DNA from: Plectrocnemia conspersa
Taxonomy: Eukaryota > Arthropoda > Insecta > Trichoptera > Polycentropodidae
DNA length: 64,000 nucleotides
NCBI GenBank assembly: GCA_009617715.1
Contig: VTFK01000452.1
Coordinates: 62,001 to 126,000, forward strand
Reading direction: 5' to 3'
Numbering within the stretch: position 1 is the stretch's first letter; each line of letters begins with the position of its first letter. Made by a program: the position numbers and the translations under genes. Shown piece by piece: positions 24,275-37,077 of this stretch. Under the pieces are notes generated by a model. It was given only the letters and a program-made list of their open reading frames with translations. It did no database searches and was not told the DNA's origin.

Positions 24275-26415
24275 AAGCAGCCTTTCCTAAGTTATCACAA
24301 TACGTCAGAACAGAAAATAATTATCACTATACTGAGATCTATCGCACCAACACAAATAACGAAGGAATTGACACTCTTAAAAAAACCGTTAGATGCAATC
24401 CAAAGAAGTAAACTCCAAAATACTATTTCCGAGTGAGCATTACATATTGGAAAACTTAAATAATTCAAAGCAAATACAACGTTATACAGCTAGAAAATTT
24501 ACCATAGTTATTTTGTAAAAATACAAATTTGTGGAACAAAAATTGGTTATTTATGTTTATATTTCACTTTTGCTAAAATTTATAATATTTTGCATTAGTT
24601 GAATTTTATTCTTTAATATATGTAAATTGCATATTAATAAAAATACAAAATCAGTGTAAATAAATACAAACCGGTTTTCTTGCATCAACTAACGTTTCTT
24701 TGACAATCGTTTATTTAAATACAGGTTTTTGCAAATCACTTATAATTAAAATCGGTCTCTAAATTATGAATCATAACAAGACAATAAAATATAAATTATT
24801 GCACAATAGCAAGCCATACCTAATTACACACCAACTAGGTTATTTATATGCCATCTGGTTTATTTAGTTATTACTTGACTATTATCATGTTTCTTAATTA
24901 TTTTATTTATCTACAAGTAATGGAAAAATACGAGCGATATTTTAGCTCTTATCTGAACGCAATTTATTTTTATATCTCTTAATAAAGCTCTTTATTTATT
25001 TGTTAAAAGACTGCAATAACCGAGATAAAAACGTACAATCACCAATTAAAAGAATATACCACAATTCAATATAAATTGCCGCAATAAAAACATATCTTTA
25101 TGTTTCACAGCTATAAATTAACTGACGATTTTTTTTACCTATAAACATATTTTTTAACATAGTTATGTAGTTGGGCATGTTTTGTTTTTATATATAACGC
25201 TTATTAGAATATATGGGCGATATATTATATTTAAAATGTATTACTATATAAATTATAATATATGTTTCTGTTTAAAATATTTATTTATATAAATTTTTAT
25301 TACATTTTTGTCACATAAACAATACATAATAAATATATTTTATGTAACTTTTATAGTACCCATTCAAGATAAAAGTGTTCCGCAATATAATATTATATTT
25401 ATGAATATTTAATATTATAAATTTTGCAAAAATGCTGTTAGAATGTTAACGGTTTAATCAAATTTACAAGTAATTTATTTAAGTGATAATCTAATCCACA
25501 GATTCCAATAAAACTAAAAGATTGATATTATAGTTTTTATTTTTATGCATAAAATACGACTGTATAGAATGCTTTCAATCAATTTATTTATATAACAATA
25601 AAGCAGGATTCATATATGATACATATACAATCATAGTATTTCTATTAAATAAAATAGCTCTGTATTAAATAAAATATATCTGATGTATTCTTTTTATTAG
25701 GAAAAAATAGTAAAAACATATTTTATTAAAAGTTATAATTTTGTTATAATACTAGCACATTGGAATTACAAAAATCTTTATTGGAAGCTTAATTGGAGTG
25801 TTTAAAATATATAATAGGCTAGAGTTAAAAACAATTAAACAATTAAGAAGTTTAATTTAAAATATATAATAAAAATATGTTCATAATCAAATAATTAAAA
25901 ATATAATTATTTTATTACAGAACATCAAATTAAATACTTCATAAAGTAAGTTTAATGTGAATGTAATATATTAATATTTATTATATTAATTTTGCACAAT
26001 AACTATTTACTAAGTATTCATTTATAAAAAATAAACCTTTTAATTCATAATAATATATAAACAAATATAGAATTTATAATATTTTACATTAAGGCATTTC
26101 ATTCCGATTCTTTCTTTTCTTACCATATCGTTATTGTCACCTGCGAAATATTGCTTAAACGTTAACAGGTAGATATAATCACATTTTTATTATCACAATT
26201 CGATAACTCCGCCGATGCAAAATAATATATAAAACGTGCGATTAATTATCTAAATTTACACTTTTACTTATACATATGTATATGAATTTTTTTAAATATT
26301 ATTATATGTAATTTGGAATAATTTATAATCACATAACATTATTTATTATATATCACAATTAAAACGACTTTTATATTATAACACCATATTTTATCACAAT
26401 GTGATTGGCTTCTTT
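24275..26415. other. Intergenic region, and 3' end of the KIAA0513-like gene: no other gene seen
   Basis: Very AT-rich sequence between the presumed Acsl promoter and the stop codon at 26416. The part next to 26416 should include the 3' UTR of the minus-strand gene. Many TTTATT (AATAAA on the minus strand) sites are present, so the polyadenylation site cannot be chosen. Confidence 0.6.
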
Positions 26416-28440
26416 TTAAGCTCTCCATCGATCAGTTTCTTTATACATTCTGTTGACGTTATCTCTTAACATTTTTTCTTGCTCTGCAATAATAAATTCA
26501 ATATAAATTCAGTAAACATCATATCAGATTAATATAGATTACCTTTACTCAGATTTGCTATTACGCATTGCTTGCGTAAAAACTCTGAACATAAATCTTT
26601 ACTAAGGCCAAACGCGTGCATGTTGTATGTGAAAGTTCTAAAAGACAACATTTTATTATTATTTGTGAACAAAAATAGATTCAATAAGTTAAGTTTACCC
26701 TAGTTGCCCGAAAGTTATGTTTTCCTGATACTGCTTATCGTCGAAGAAAGCTTCCATGTTGTTTGATTGGACGTCATCTTTGGTAACGATCGGTTTGTGC
26801 ACACGTTCACATTGCAGTGCATCAAAGAAGGCCGCATTCCAAAATCTTATCGAATGCCAAATAGGTTGATCACGTAAGTATATGTAAAGGTACTCTTTAT
26901 AAGGCTCGCAACCAGGAACATCAACTATCATGATGCATATATTAGAATCAATATTAATGTGTACTTATTGTATGTAATGCTACTGTACCTTCTAAGTAAA
27001 ACGTAAAGCACATATTCATTAAAGATTTGGCCGGAGAAAAGTCATCTGCATCAGCACATTCGAATAGAACGATCGCAAAGTATTGTATCAGCGAGAAGAA
27101 CGTACTTTCATTGACTCGTTTTGATCTTCCTCTTTGAGCATTCACAAATCTAGAGAACCACAATCTGCCAGTCTCGTTCTGAGAATTATAGATAACCATA
27201 CATACATATATAATGATTAACTTATTTTTATTTTATGAAGTCATAAACACATAGACGTTATCCTTATCTATCTATATATCTATGGAAGTCAACAATTTTT
27301 ATATTCTAAATACACCTTTTAAATTGGAATTGTAAAATGAGATATTTAAATTTACCTGACAAAGCTGTCCAAATTTGGCCTTCTGATCTAACTGTATGCT
27401 AGCACTATCTCTGAAGAGCTGTACTACAAAATGTCTCATGAATTCAACACTTGCTTCATCAGATTGACTATCTAAACTGAGACTGGAAGCCCAAGATTGA
27501 ACGGATCCTTCGGAGCCTGATCGTACCCAATATTTCTTCCCATCTCTATCAGAAGAATCTATGCTTGTACTAGGGCCATATCCATCTAAGTCGCTCGCTG
27601 ATCCACTACTAGGCACTTCTACAATACAAATCAAACAATAAACTACAACTTCCAATGTACATATATTATTAGAATCAAAATATCAAATAAACTACCTTGT
27701 TTCACTTTTAACTTATCGTATGGATCTGGACCTGTAGCTACTAAACAATATTCCAAATTGCTATCAATAGATTGAGAAAGGTTCAGTGAAGATAAGTCTC
27801 TATCGAGATCAGTTATTTCGTCGCATTTGGAACTGCTTCTTTCTGTATCACCTGGACGTATTATGACGGCGACGGATGTAGATATAGAATCTTCACTTTT
27901 ATCACTAGGAAGGCCATCTTTGATTCTTCTGTGCATTATATTTTGATATATTAAGACTCGAATTACATATAATCATTTCAATACATACCCATTTGCTTCG
28001 ACTGTTGGAAAATGCTTCTTCTTGTGTTTGGATAACGCTTCCCGGTCTTCGAACGTAAGACCGAATGTTGGTAAAGTGTGAAGCTTGCGAGGGGTGAATG
28101 TGGCACATTTTTTATCAGTACTGTTCGCATTCTTAGACGAAGCTAAGCTCCCAATACTCTCTATAGCCTCGGTTGAATAAGACGAAGACTCGCTCATGCT
28201 CAGAGCGGACTCGAGCTGTACATTTAAAATATAAATATACAAGCAAATTTACCTATTTTTATATAACTTATATATACTGAATATAATTCATACTTTATTG
28301 GACAGATCATTTATAATGTCTGAACTGTTCCCCAGGAAGGATAGCATTCTTGTTTTTATTAAGTCTTGAGATCTGGCCATGAAACCCTTCCTGTGACCTC
28401 TCTTGGGCTCTTCTTTGGTATTGGTCATTAAATCGACCAT
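26416..28440 (-). CDS. KIAA0513-like protein (complete, eight exons)
   Basis: Orthologue of vertebrate KIAA0513, a cytosolic protein of poorly known function (linked to neuronal and cytoskeletal processes in the literature as I recall it). Exons, minus strand: 28440-28294, 28215-27989, 27928-27696, 27618-27356, 27178-26989, 26924-26699, 26637-26543, 26483-26416. All junctions are GT-AG and in phase, giving 482 aa. The N-terminal half (to about residue 260) is Ser/Asp-rich and probably disordered. The conserved C-terminal domain includes [59 protein letters not shown] and [20 protein letters not shown], then [11 protein letters not shown]. These are the blocks by which I recognise the family. 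The start ATG is the first in the first exon, with a basic N-terminus. No transmembrane segment. Head to head with Pgpep1, 4.5 kb apart. Confidence 0.9.
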
Positions 28441-29620
28441 TTTTCATTTATTAACATATACTTCCTGATCAAAATTTATTTATATCTATACATAACATAC
28501 GTATATAATGAAATTTAATTAAAATATCGATTTATATTAGTAGAAAACTAAATTTTATAAGAGTATAATATAGCACAGTTGACACTATCAGCTGATTGTG
28601 AGAAAATTCCGCATTGAAGTACATTTAATGAAAATGTATCGATTTTCCGGCTGTCTTGTTATTAGAGGTGTTTCAGATATTGTAGTATAAAGGAAAATAA
28701 TACGGTTTCGGTTTTTTAGGATAAAATATTAAAGGAAAACCATCGGAAAAACGTTTACCGGCGAAAGGCCAGATAAAGACTGCATTGCTCATGGGCTAGA
28801 ATTGGAGCGAAAAGCGAAAACTTGTGGACATAAGGGCCTAAGTGAGCAAAAGTATATTTTTGTTTTCTTGTAATTAATTATGTACTACACAATTAATAAT
28901 TTTATGTAAGTACATAGTAAGTATTTTAATGCTATAATAAAGAGCAATTAAGTATAAAAGAAATAATGAGCTACCAGTCAATATCTTTAAGCATTCAAAA
29001 ATTTAAAGAAAATTTATTTTTATTTTATGTTTAGAGGGTCAGTTGGGTGCTTACATGATCTCATAGCGGAATCATTAATGACACAACCTTTCCACAATCT
29101 TTACTAGTATATGTTATTAATCTATTAAATTTATCTTTAAATTAAAAAAAAAACATTATAAGCAGACAAAAAAAACAGTATAATCAAACCTTATAAAGCA
29201 GACAGTGTCTAGGCACTAACACTAACACAAATTGTCATTAAACAGAGTGAATGTGTGGATTCTTTAACCCTTTATACGACACTTTTTTTTGTTTTAGTTA
29301 CATCTTTTAAAAATAAATTAATATCTTCTTTATCGTTTTTGGCGGAAATATTTTAAATTAAGTCAACTTTATATTGAATGGTAAACTGACCTACCAATGT
29401 ACGTTATCACGAGTGCTCTTGTAACATTAGGTTCATTATAAAAAAAAACAAAAACACAAAAAACAAAAATTCTGGTGGTATATACATGTACCACTTTGTT
29501 CAAGGTGTCCTATAAATGGTTAAGACCTATAGTGATTCTGACAGTAGTCATAGGCAGCGGCAAGGTTCGGAATCCTCGACATCCCCCAGTTTCACTATTG
29601 ACTAAAGCAAAATTCCTCGT
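28441..29620. other. 5' flank of the KIAA0513-like gene: no gene seen
   Basis: Includes the 5' UTR and promoter of the minus-strand gene (not resolved) and AT-rich intergenic DNA. No coding potential recognised. Confidence 0.55.
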
Positions 29621-29629
29621 ACCCAGGGA

Positions 29630-30765
29630 CGTCATAAGGGGGGGGAATAAAAGGGGAATCCCCTCCTTGAATTTGGTCAGATATAATCTTAATGATATCG
29701 AAATATTAAATAAACAACTTCTGACTGGGCAATTTTTACTTCCCCCCCTCCACCCCTCCGTAGAAAAATCTGAAATGACGTCATTGATTCTAAATCATAA
29801 ATTCTCAGGTAATCTCTCAAAGAAAATCTAAATAAAAAGTGTCGTATCTATTCCAAAAATATTTTTAAAAATATGTCGTTTCAGTGAAATTATATCGCAA
29901 TACATTTTCATCGGTAGACATATAATTTTACCAGTAAAAATATAATTTATCTGGCAGATGCTAGTAAAATTATATGGTATCAACTTTTCCATACGTAGTA
30001 ATATATACATTTACATACTTTCACAAATTATATTTTCACCAATGAAGTCCAAATACATTTTCACCATTATATATTTATTTTAAAATATAATTTACCTGAT
30101 TACACCGCTAGTAAAATGAATCCATGAAACTCAATTTTACATTTGCGAAACGTCTATTTGCTGTTCAAACCCAAACTAAGCCTGCCAGAATTAACCGAAC
30201 CTAATTTAACCTAATGAAAGTTTTAAAAATAATTATAGTTTCAGTACATATAGATGTCGCATCTTGCATATTGCTCCTTAGTTTGTCTGTACTTGAATAT
30301 TACACTATGTCTTAAAAATATTATAGTTATCCTTACAGATATTACTACGAACTTCTGATATAAGAGTGTTGGTCAAAGTATATTCAAACCGAATTTTGGT
30401 CAATAGGCGCAAAAACAATTATCAGTCATAGAAGGCAAAAATACAAATCAAAAGCAACAAAGTCGTTTCGGCGCCATTTCAGTTAAGAAGGGACGATTTT
30501 ATTGCTTTTGACGTGGATTTTTGACTTCTGAGAAGTGACGATTGCTTTTTGCGCTCTTATGTTGATCAAAATTCGGTTTAGATATACATACTTCATTCGA
30601 TTCTCACTTATTATAAGTCATAATATTATTATAAAAAGTTTTTATATGAACGCTAGATAATTAAGCGACGGCACGATTTAATTGCTTTTGACGTGGATTC
30701 TAAACGAAAACGTCATTAGAGGGGGGGCAGGTGGGGGTATTTGCATTCCCCTGAATTATTAATTT
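29630..30765 (+). repeat. REP-A copy 3 (longest copy)
   Basis: Runs from GACGTCATAAGGGGGGGG (29630) through CCTTGAATTTGG, CTTAATGATATCGAAAT, AATATTTTTAAAAATATG, TTTATCTGGCAG, GCTGTTCAAACCCAAAC, ATATTGCTCC and the signature GATTTTATTGCTTTTGACGT (near 30500). A second copy of the signature lies near 30680. It ends with AACGTCATTAGAGGGGGGG and CCCCTGAATT, a diverged direct repeat of its own beginning. No protein coding; it does contain short dyads. Copies elsewhere in the window establish it as a dispersed family. Confidence 0.82.
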
Positions 30766-30769
30766 ATCT

Positions 30770-31325
30770 GTAGCAATACTACTTAATTAAATTACATTTT
30801 CGTAGTTACAAGAAATCACATGTTTTAAGGATACAAATAAAAGGTACAAAAAATGTAGGTTATTTTATGTTTCAAACAACAAAATTATTGGCAAATTAAA
30901 AATGTTAATAAATACGGTCATTAAACACACGGTTATATTAAATACAACATACCACAAACCGCAATATAAGATAACCGTATGAAGCCAAACGTTTCATTTT
31001 AAATCTAAGCGATACAGAAGAAATTATACATTTTGCCTGTTTTATGTTAGTATAAAACAGGAAAAATTGTTTTAAATAAAAAAATTCATTATTCTTGTTT
31101 TGAATGACATCGAAAACATAAATATTGTATAATTGATTGTTTACAATATTTATGACGTACCGTTTGATAATGATATTTTGCCCTATGCAGTGCAAATTTT
31201 ATCATAATAATTTATAAATATACTTGTTTATAAAAAATAGCATATTGTATTATAATAACAATAATGAAAATAAAACACGACTAAATTATTTTTTTATTTT
31301 TCTGTGGTTGTTCGTAATTGTTTTA
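30770..31325. other. Intergenic: nothing recognised
   Basis: AT-rich sequence with an 85-codon minus-strand chance frame. No feature supported. Confidence 0.5.
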
Positions 31326-31329
31326 AAAA

Positions 31330-31498
31330 TCTGAACAACCACATGCTGGGCTTTGCCCACACCGGATGTTCATATTCTCAATTTTCCCCTGAGGATATAA
31401 TTGGGCGAATCTGGCCGAAACGTATATGACCATGATTATATATATAATATATAAAATATATATATATATATATATCCGACTATATATAGAAATATTAA

Positions 31499-31580
<82 letters not shown>

Positions 31581-31685
31581 CTTTATATTCCGTTTGGAAT
31601 CATGGTCCCTACGTTATATCGCCCAGCCATCCTATATATGAGAATATGAACATCCGGTGTAAAGACCAGCATGTGGTTGTTCAGA
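31330..31685. mobile_element. Fold-back (inverted-repeat) element with a (TA)n core
   Basis: The arm starting TCTGAACAACCACATGCTGG (31330) and running to CATATTCTC (31379) is inverted at 31640-31685 with few differences. Inward the similarity continues more weakly: TGGGCGA and AACGTA..GACCATGATT on the left against ATGGTCCCTACGTT on the right. The centre is a pure (TA)n run. This is the layout of a MITE or fold-back element whose centre became a microsatellite. Confidence 0.72.
31501..31577. repeat. (TA)n microsatellite
   Basis: An almost pure TA dinucleotide run forming the core of the fold-back element. Open frames across it (Ile-Tyr repeats) are artefacts of the repeat. Confidence 0.97.
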
Positions 31686-31744
31686 TCGGATGTTCATATA
31701 TTTTTTTTTATATTTTATTTTACGTAGGGACCATATTATATCAA

Positions 31745-31878
<134 letters not shown>

Positions 31879-31899
31879 ATAATACTAACGTATTTCTGC

Positions 31900-32917
31900 A
31901 TTCTACTGTACAGTAAAATTAGTGTTATTTGTCGTTAAAAGACACCGGTTTAGATAAACGAAATATACAAGGCAGCGCTGTAATCAATATTATGCAAATT
32001 AAAGCCCCCATTACAACAATCGCTTTCGGCTAATTAAAGCAATACGTTGTGAAATGTGTATTTATGTTAAAAATAGCAATAGAACCTTATGAGCGCAAGG
32101 CGCCTCTGCGACATACAAGGGATGTGTTAGTGCCGCATCTAGAGCAATACACCCCAGTTTTCCCATCCCCTCGCTTCGTTTTGGGAGGATTCCCCGAGAA
32201 GCGCTAAATAAATGTCCGGGTATACTACGTCTCCGGTTACTGCAACTGCATTCATGCGAGAATTTCTTATGAATTCTCTTAAAAATAGACACGTAAATAA
32301 TTGAACATAAAAAGAAAATAGCGCAATATACTTATGTAACATATTTAATAAAAAAAAATGTTTTTTATCAATATATGATTTCGAGGTCATCGCTTTATGA
32401 CATTGAAATTGAATTATGGCGCAATAGAGCTGCTTCGTAATCAAATTATACTATTTTGTGTAACCAGGTATATACCGTCATAAACACATCGTAAAGATTT
32501 ATTGATCAATAAATAAAAATTGTAGCATATTTGCATATATTTGTCGATGTCATATTGAATTAAAAGAGAGGGGGATGATTTAATAAATAAAATATACGTG
32601 ATTTTTACAGATTTTTATTGACTTATAATATGAAAACAAATACACGATTATAAACTAATATTCATAACTCATACGGCAAGTAATTTTAATTTTATGATTG
32701 AACAAAAGATGCCACTATATTTATTAACTAATAATATTTATTTTAAATGTAAAATCAAACTATTACTTTATTTATATGCTATTAATGTTGATAATATATT
32801 ATACAAATAAATTATTCATTCATCTAATTTAATTTCTGTCATGGACAAAATTTAAAGTGCTACGGCCAAACTACGATTACACTGTTGACGTACAAAACGT
32901 CACTTGGTGTTTGAAAG
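31900..32917. other. Pgpep1 upstream region: no gene seen
   Basis: A moderately GC-rich patch at 32080-32250 is unlike its surroundings and may be a transposon fragment, but it matches nothing that I can name. The rest is AT-rich. The Pgpep1 promoter should lie just upstream of 32918. No TATA box is convincing. Confidence 0.5.
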
Positions 32918-34642
32918 ATGACTGAATCGCAGGTTGTTTTGTTAAGCGGTTTTGGTCCATTTGGTCAACATTCTGTTAATGCAAGTTGGGAAAGTGTAAA
33001 AGAAGTGTCAACGATTGAATTAGAACAGAAATACAATATAAAAATCGTCAACGTCGAAATTCCAGTGATATATAAAGAAGTTGATCGCCAAATTCCTGCA
33101 TTATGGGAGAAATACAAGCCAATTGTATGAACCCATACTTTTATTTATTTTATTTTTCTATGTATTTTGTGTCTGTTACATAACTAATAAACATGTATTT
33201 TTCAGTTATTTATTCATGTCGGTGTGTCATCACTGTCAGATAAGATTACCATAGAAACAACTGCTAATGCTCTAGAATACAACAAAAACGATTGTGTTGG
33301 ATGTTTACCATCAGAAAATATACACTGCCGCGCTAAAAAAGACTGCATGAAGATAAACTGTCAATTGAATGTTGATAATTTAATTGACGACTTTAATAAA
33401 GCTATGCAGGAAGTCAGAGCTTGTAAATCTTCAAATGCCGGAAGGTATATTTAATGATTATTCAGTTTACCAGCTTTACTTAAATCTAAATTTCTATATC
33501 TTGTGAACTTTTAAAACTACAGAAAATATCTTCATTAAATAAAAAAATTATCTACCCCAATAAAATAGGTAATTCTAAGCAGTTATTTACTACAATCTAA
33601 ACATTAAATAAAAAATAAAGAACCGAAAAGCTTCTATGTAACATTTTAAATATCATAAAGTATATATTATAGTGTTTAATGATATTTTATTACTACTTCT
33701 AATTTTAAATGCAATAATATTTTTGTTTTTTAATTTTTTGAAATATCTTAATCATCGGGATTATTTAAAAAAATGGTTAAAAATAATCACCTTTTTTTTT
33801 TATTGCGATTTATTATGTGTTGTCGTATAAGAATGATATAAAAAATGAGAAAAAAATAATGTAATAAAAAATTAGAAAAGAAGTGATTAAATACTGAAAT
33901 ATCTCTATTAATTCAATGAAAATACTCGTTTTTAATTTTTTTATGTAGTGTTGATATATTTTCATTATTTTGTTTACATTACCTAAATTGCCTTTATATA
34001 GACATATATTTAAATAAAAAAAGCATCCATTTGCAATTTTGACTTACAAAAGGTAAACAGCTGCACAAAACCATTTTAGGAATTGGATATTGTAAACAAT
34101 ATGCTGTGTTACTTTTTAAAAGTAAATACTAAATGCGATATTTCAACGCAAAGTGTGATAATGATGTGTTATCTGAATTTAAAATTAATCATAAATGAAT
34201 TATTGACATGTTGGCAATCTAGAAAATATTATTATATACTTTTTTGTATTACATTGCATTTGAATGCAATTTTGTGTAATTTGAATTATTGAAGTAAGTT
34301 ATTTTTAGGTCTTATTAAATGATACATAAATAGTAAATACTAATTATTATTTTATTTATAAAAATCAAGTCAAAAAATTATAAATTATAGTTAATACTAT
34401 TGAAAATATGTTACGGTAAAATTTATAGTTACTATGAATTATATTTAAATTACAGATATCTATGTGAGTACATCTACTTCACGTCCTTGAGCATAGACCC
34501 GTCGAGAACATTGTTTGTACACGTACCTGATATAAATCGTCCGTACACAGTGAAAGAACTAGCACAGGGATTGACTACAATCGTCGAATTGTGTATTCGC
34601 CAAATACAAGACTGTTTAAAAGATAATAAGACAAATATGTAA
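32918..34642 (+). CDS. Pgpep1: Pyroglutamyl-peptidase I (complete, three exons)
   Basis: Cytosolic cysteine peptidase (family C15) that removes N-terminal pyroglutamate from peptides. Exons 32918-33124, 33206-33444 and 34456-34642 join by GT-AG in phase, giving 210 aa against about 209 in human. The N-terminus VVLLSGFGPFGQHSVNASWE is the family signature. HVGVS (73-77) precedes the catalytic Glu86. Cys152 lies in GRYLCEYIYFTSL and His171 in FVHVP..NRPY. The spacing matches the human triad (Glu85, Cys149, His168), so the enzyme should be active. Five cysteines fall between residues 99 and 121; the human protein is also Cys-rich there. The second intron splits the Arg149 codon just before the catalytic cysteine. 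The start is the ATG opening MTESQVVLLSGFG, directly ahead of the first beta strand. Confidence 0.95.
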
Positions 34643-36024
34643 TGTAATCAAGGTTATTTAATAATAATTAACACCCATGTATGTATATTACTAATGATAA
34701 TTGTTTTTATGTACTTTTAATTTTATATAATATATTAAAAAGATATTTTTAACCATATTTATTATACATGTTTATTACTTATATTATATTATTTCAACAC
34801 TATTCGGATGATGATTATTTTTTTCACAAATGTGTTTCGAGAGTGCATCCAGCCCTGGATGTGTAAAAATAAATAAAAAGCGATTATTGGCAAGTTTTCA
34901 AAGTCCGCGTCCACAAATAGAACCAAGCAAGTGTACAGTGGGCACACAAATTCCTGTTGGACCGGCAGGGGCATTCGCTCAGTGCACTGCTCCACTAGGA
35001 CACCAGCACCGTCCAGAGCTCTCTGAGCGATTCATAAACATCTGCAATTACTAGAATTGCAGTGCAACGATCGCCAAAATATTTCCGAGCCTCTCGAGCG
35101 TCAAATATAAATGTCGGCGTTTAAACGATTGCTTTATGGAAACAATTATGCTCACCACATATACACATTATGTATGTGTGTTTTAAACTACTCTTATTTT
35201 ACTTATAATAAGTATAATACGATGAAATATTACATATTTCATATTATACGCATTATGAATCATGCGTCTAATGTTGATGCACAAAGTGTATATTTACACA
35301 GTACAAACAAAGCGATACGATGAGACAAATCAGCACTCATCATATAAATTTTAATCAGAATGTATACATAAATAAAGAGTAATAAAACACGTTTGTTGTT
35401 CATGGTGAGAAAAATGAGCATCTATAAAACTAGTTTTTTAATTGTACATTACTTCATACGTTATATCAAACCTAGACCATAAAAACAGCGAATAAGAGCC
35501 AGCTATTGATCACCATTTGATAATACTTTACAGAGTTTGGATGTTTCCATGACGTTACCAGATAATTGATTGTTATATATTTTGGTCAAAACAAGTACAT
35601 TCTTTGACATAGGTATATGTATATACATATGAGGTTAATAAAATGATAGTCTTTAATATGTTTTATCCCGTAATTTATAAAACAAGCATAAAGATTTCAT
35701 GGAATTCATAAATTATAAGCGATTCTGGCTTTTGATACAAATTTTACTTAATTTGATATTGATATGGACACTTTTAAAATGAAAGTAATGGAATAATGAA
35801 GCTTTAAATTTGTCTTAAAAATAAAATTTAAAATCTGGGGAAAGAAAAGTGCATAATTTTCACCTAATAAAATAAACAATTATAATATATTATCAATTCA
35901 TTTAAATAAATCGTTCATATAAATATATATATATATATATTTGACTCATAATAATTATAAACCTTCTTCTGATGTCATGTCCGAATTCAGAAATTGGTGA
36001 CCATCTTGTTGAATTAGTTCCAAG
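34643..36024. other. Pgpep1 3' flank: no gene seen
   Basis: Contains the presumed Pgpep1 3' UTR. A GC-richer patch at 34830-35100 (CCAGCCCTGG, GGACCGGCAGGGGC) is out of character and may be a transposon fragment, not identified. A short (TA)n run lies near 35920. Confidence 0.5.
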
Positions 36025-37077
36025 CAGGGATTTTTTGACATGGAACGCGGTGGAACGGCGTTCCGGCACTTTTTCTACGGTATTTTTACTGTTTCAAAAG
36101 CAATTGTTACTGAATACCCGTGCGTAGCGATTGACAATTTATTTTTACATAAATATGACGTCATTATCTTAATTTTCCTTATTTTTAAGTGTAAAAGTTT
36201 AACCCTAAGTTTAAAAATGAAAGAAAATTAGAGTTACTTCTCAACCCCGGTCCCACTAAAAATATTCCAAGACAATAACAGAAACGACGACAGAAAATAT
36301 GGAAATATTGGTGCATATTATTGCTTCTGAATCATCTCAAGCTGATCTTGAGGATCAAGGCTGAACTCAAAATGATTGGTCGGATTGCTGGTCATTAGAG
36401 CAAAAAAACTATTTTTGCTCAAAAATTAATGGTTGAACATACATAAAACGAATCTTGGCTTGCACATCTTGCAGAAATGTTTGAACTTTTGGAACTGAAA
36501 CAACGAAGCGAATTTAGCTCACTTTGAAAAAACAATTTCTATCACAGAGAATCTGCTGCACACAAAACAGCCTAATTTTTTTTTACTGAAACCAAAAAAA
36601 GGGAGATTAAAACTTTTTTTAAATCTCGCGAAAAATTAATAACATCAAAATGAATTAGAAAAGTATATAAAGTATATAGAAAAATTAAGCATGCCATACT
36701 TAAAAGAAAAATTTATCTTTAAGAACTGAATGGAATTGAAATGGCTAGTATTATTCATTCAACAAACGCGTGCATTAATATTGTGAATCATATAAGTGAT
36801 GAAATGAGAAAAAATTGTCACATTAATTTTGTGAATCATATAAGCGATGAAATGGGAAAAAATCTAAAAATATAAATTCATTATTAATTGATGAATCAAC
36901 CACCATAAGCAAAAAAAACACCCCCATTGTGTATGTTCGATGTTGTATTGAAACTATTGGAATGAATTCACCGATTTAAACCTGAATTTGAATTCACCGA
37001 ACGCTCCGTAACGAGCGTTCTCACTACAAAGCGGGCAAGTGCCTCTACTTGTCCCGTCCTCCCAGATAACGTCCCTG
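36025..37077 (+). mobile_element. hAT transposon fossil (ZMYM1/KIAA1586-like transposase), internally deleted
   Basis: Ends CAGGGATTTTTTGACA (36025) and, inverted, CAGGGACGTTATCTGG (to 37077) share the CAGGGA terminus of hAT elements. Inside, broken plus-strand frames read NDWSDCWSLEQKNYFCSK, then a Leu-Gly-Leu-His piece, then LKPKKGRLKLF, LNGIEMASIIHSTNACINIV, NHISDEMRK and finally YVRCCIETIGMNSP. The order fits the N-terminal half of hAT transposases of the KIAA1586/ZMYM type; the rest is missing. A ~46-bp tandem duplication (GTGAATCATATAAG twice, about 36785-36870) is present. The flanks do not show a convincing 8-bp duplication. Confidence 0.68.

Noticed and set aside
29200..30250. Telomere-like TTAGG/CCTAA repeats near REP-A
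   Set aside because: Only two or three scattered CCTAA/TTAGG units occur within REP-A (also at 54755), not a telomeric array.
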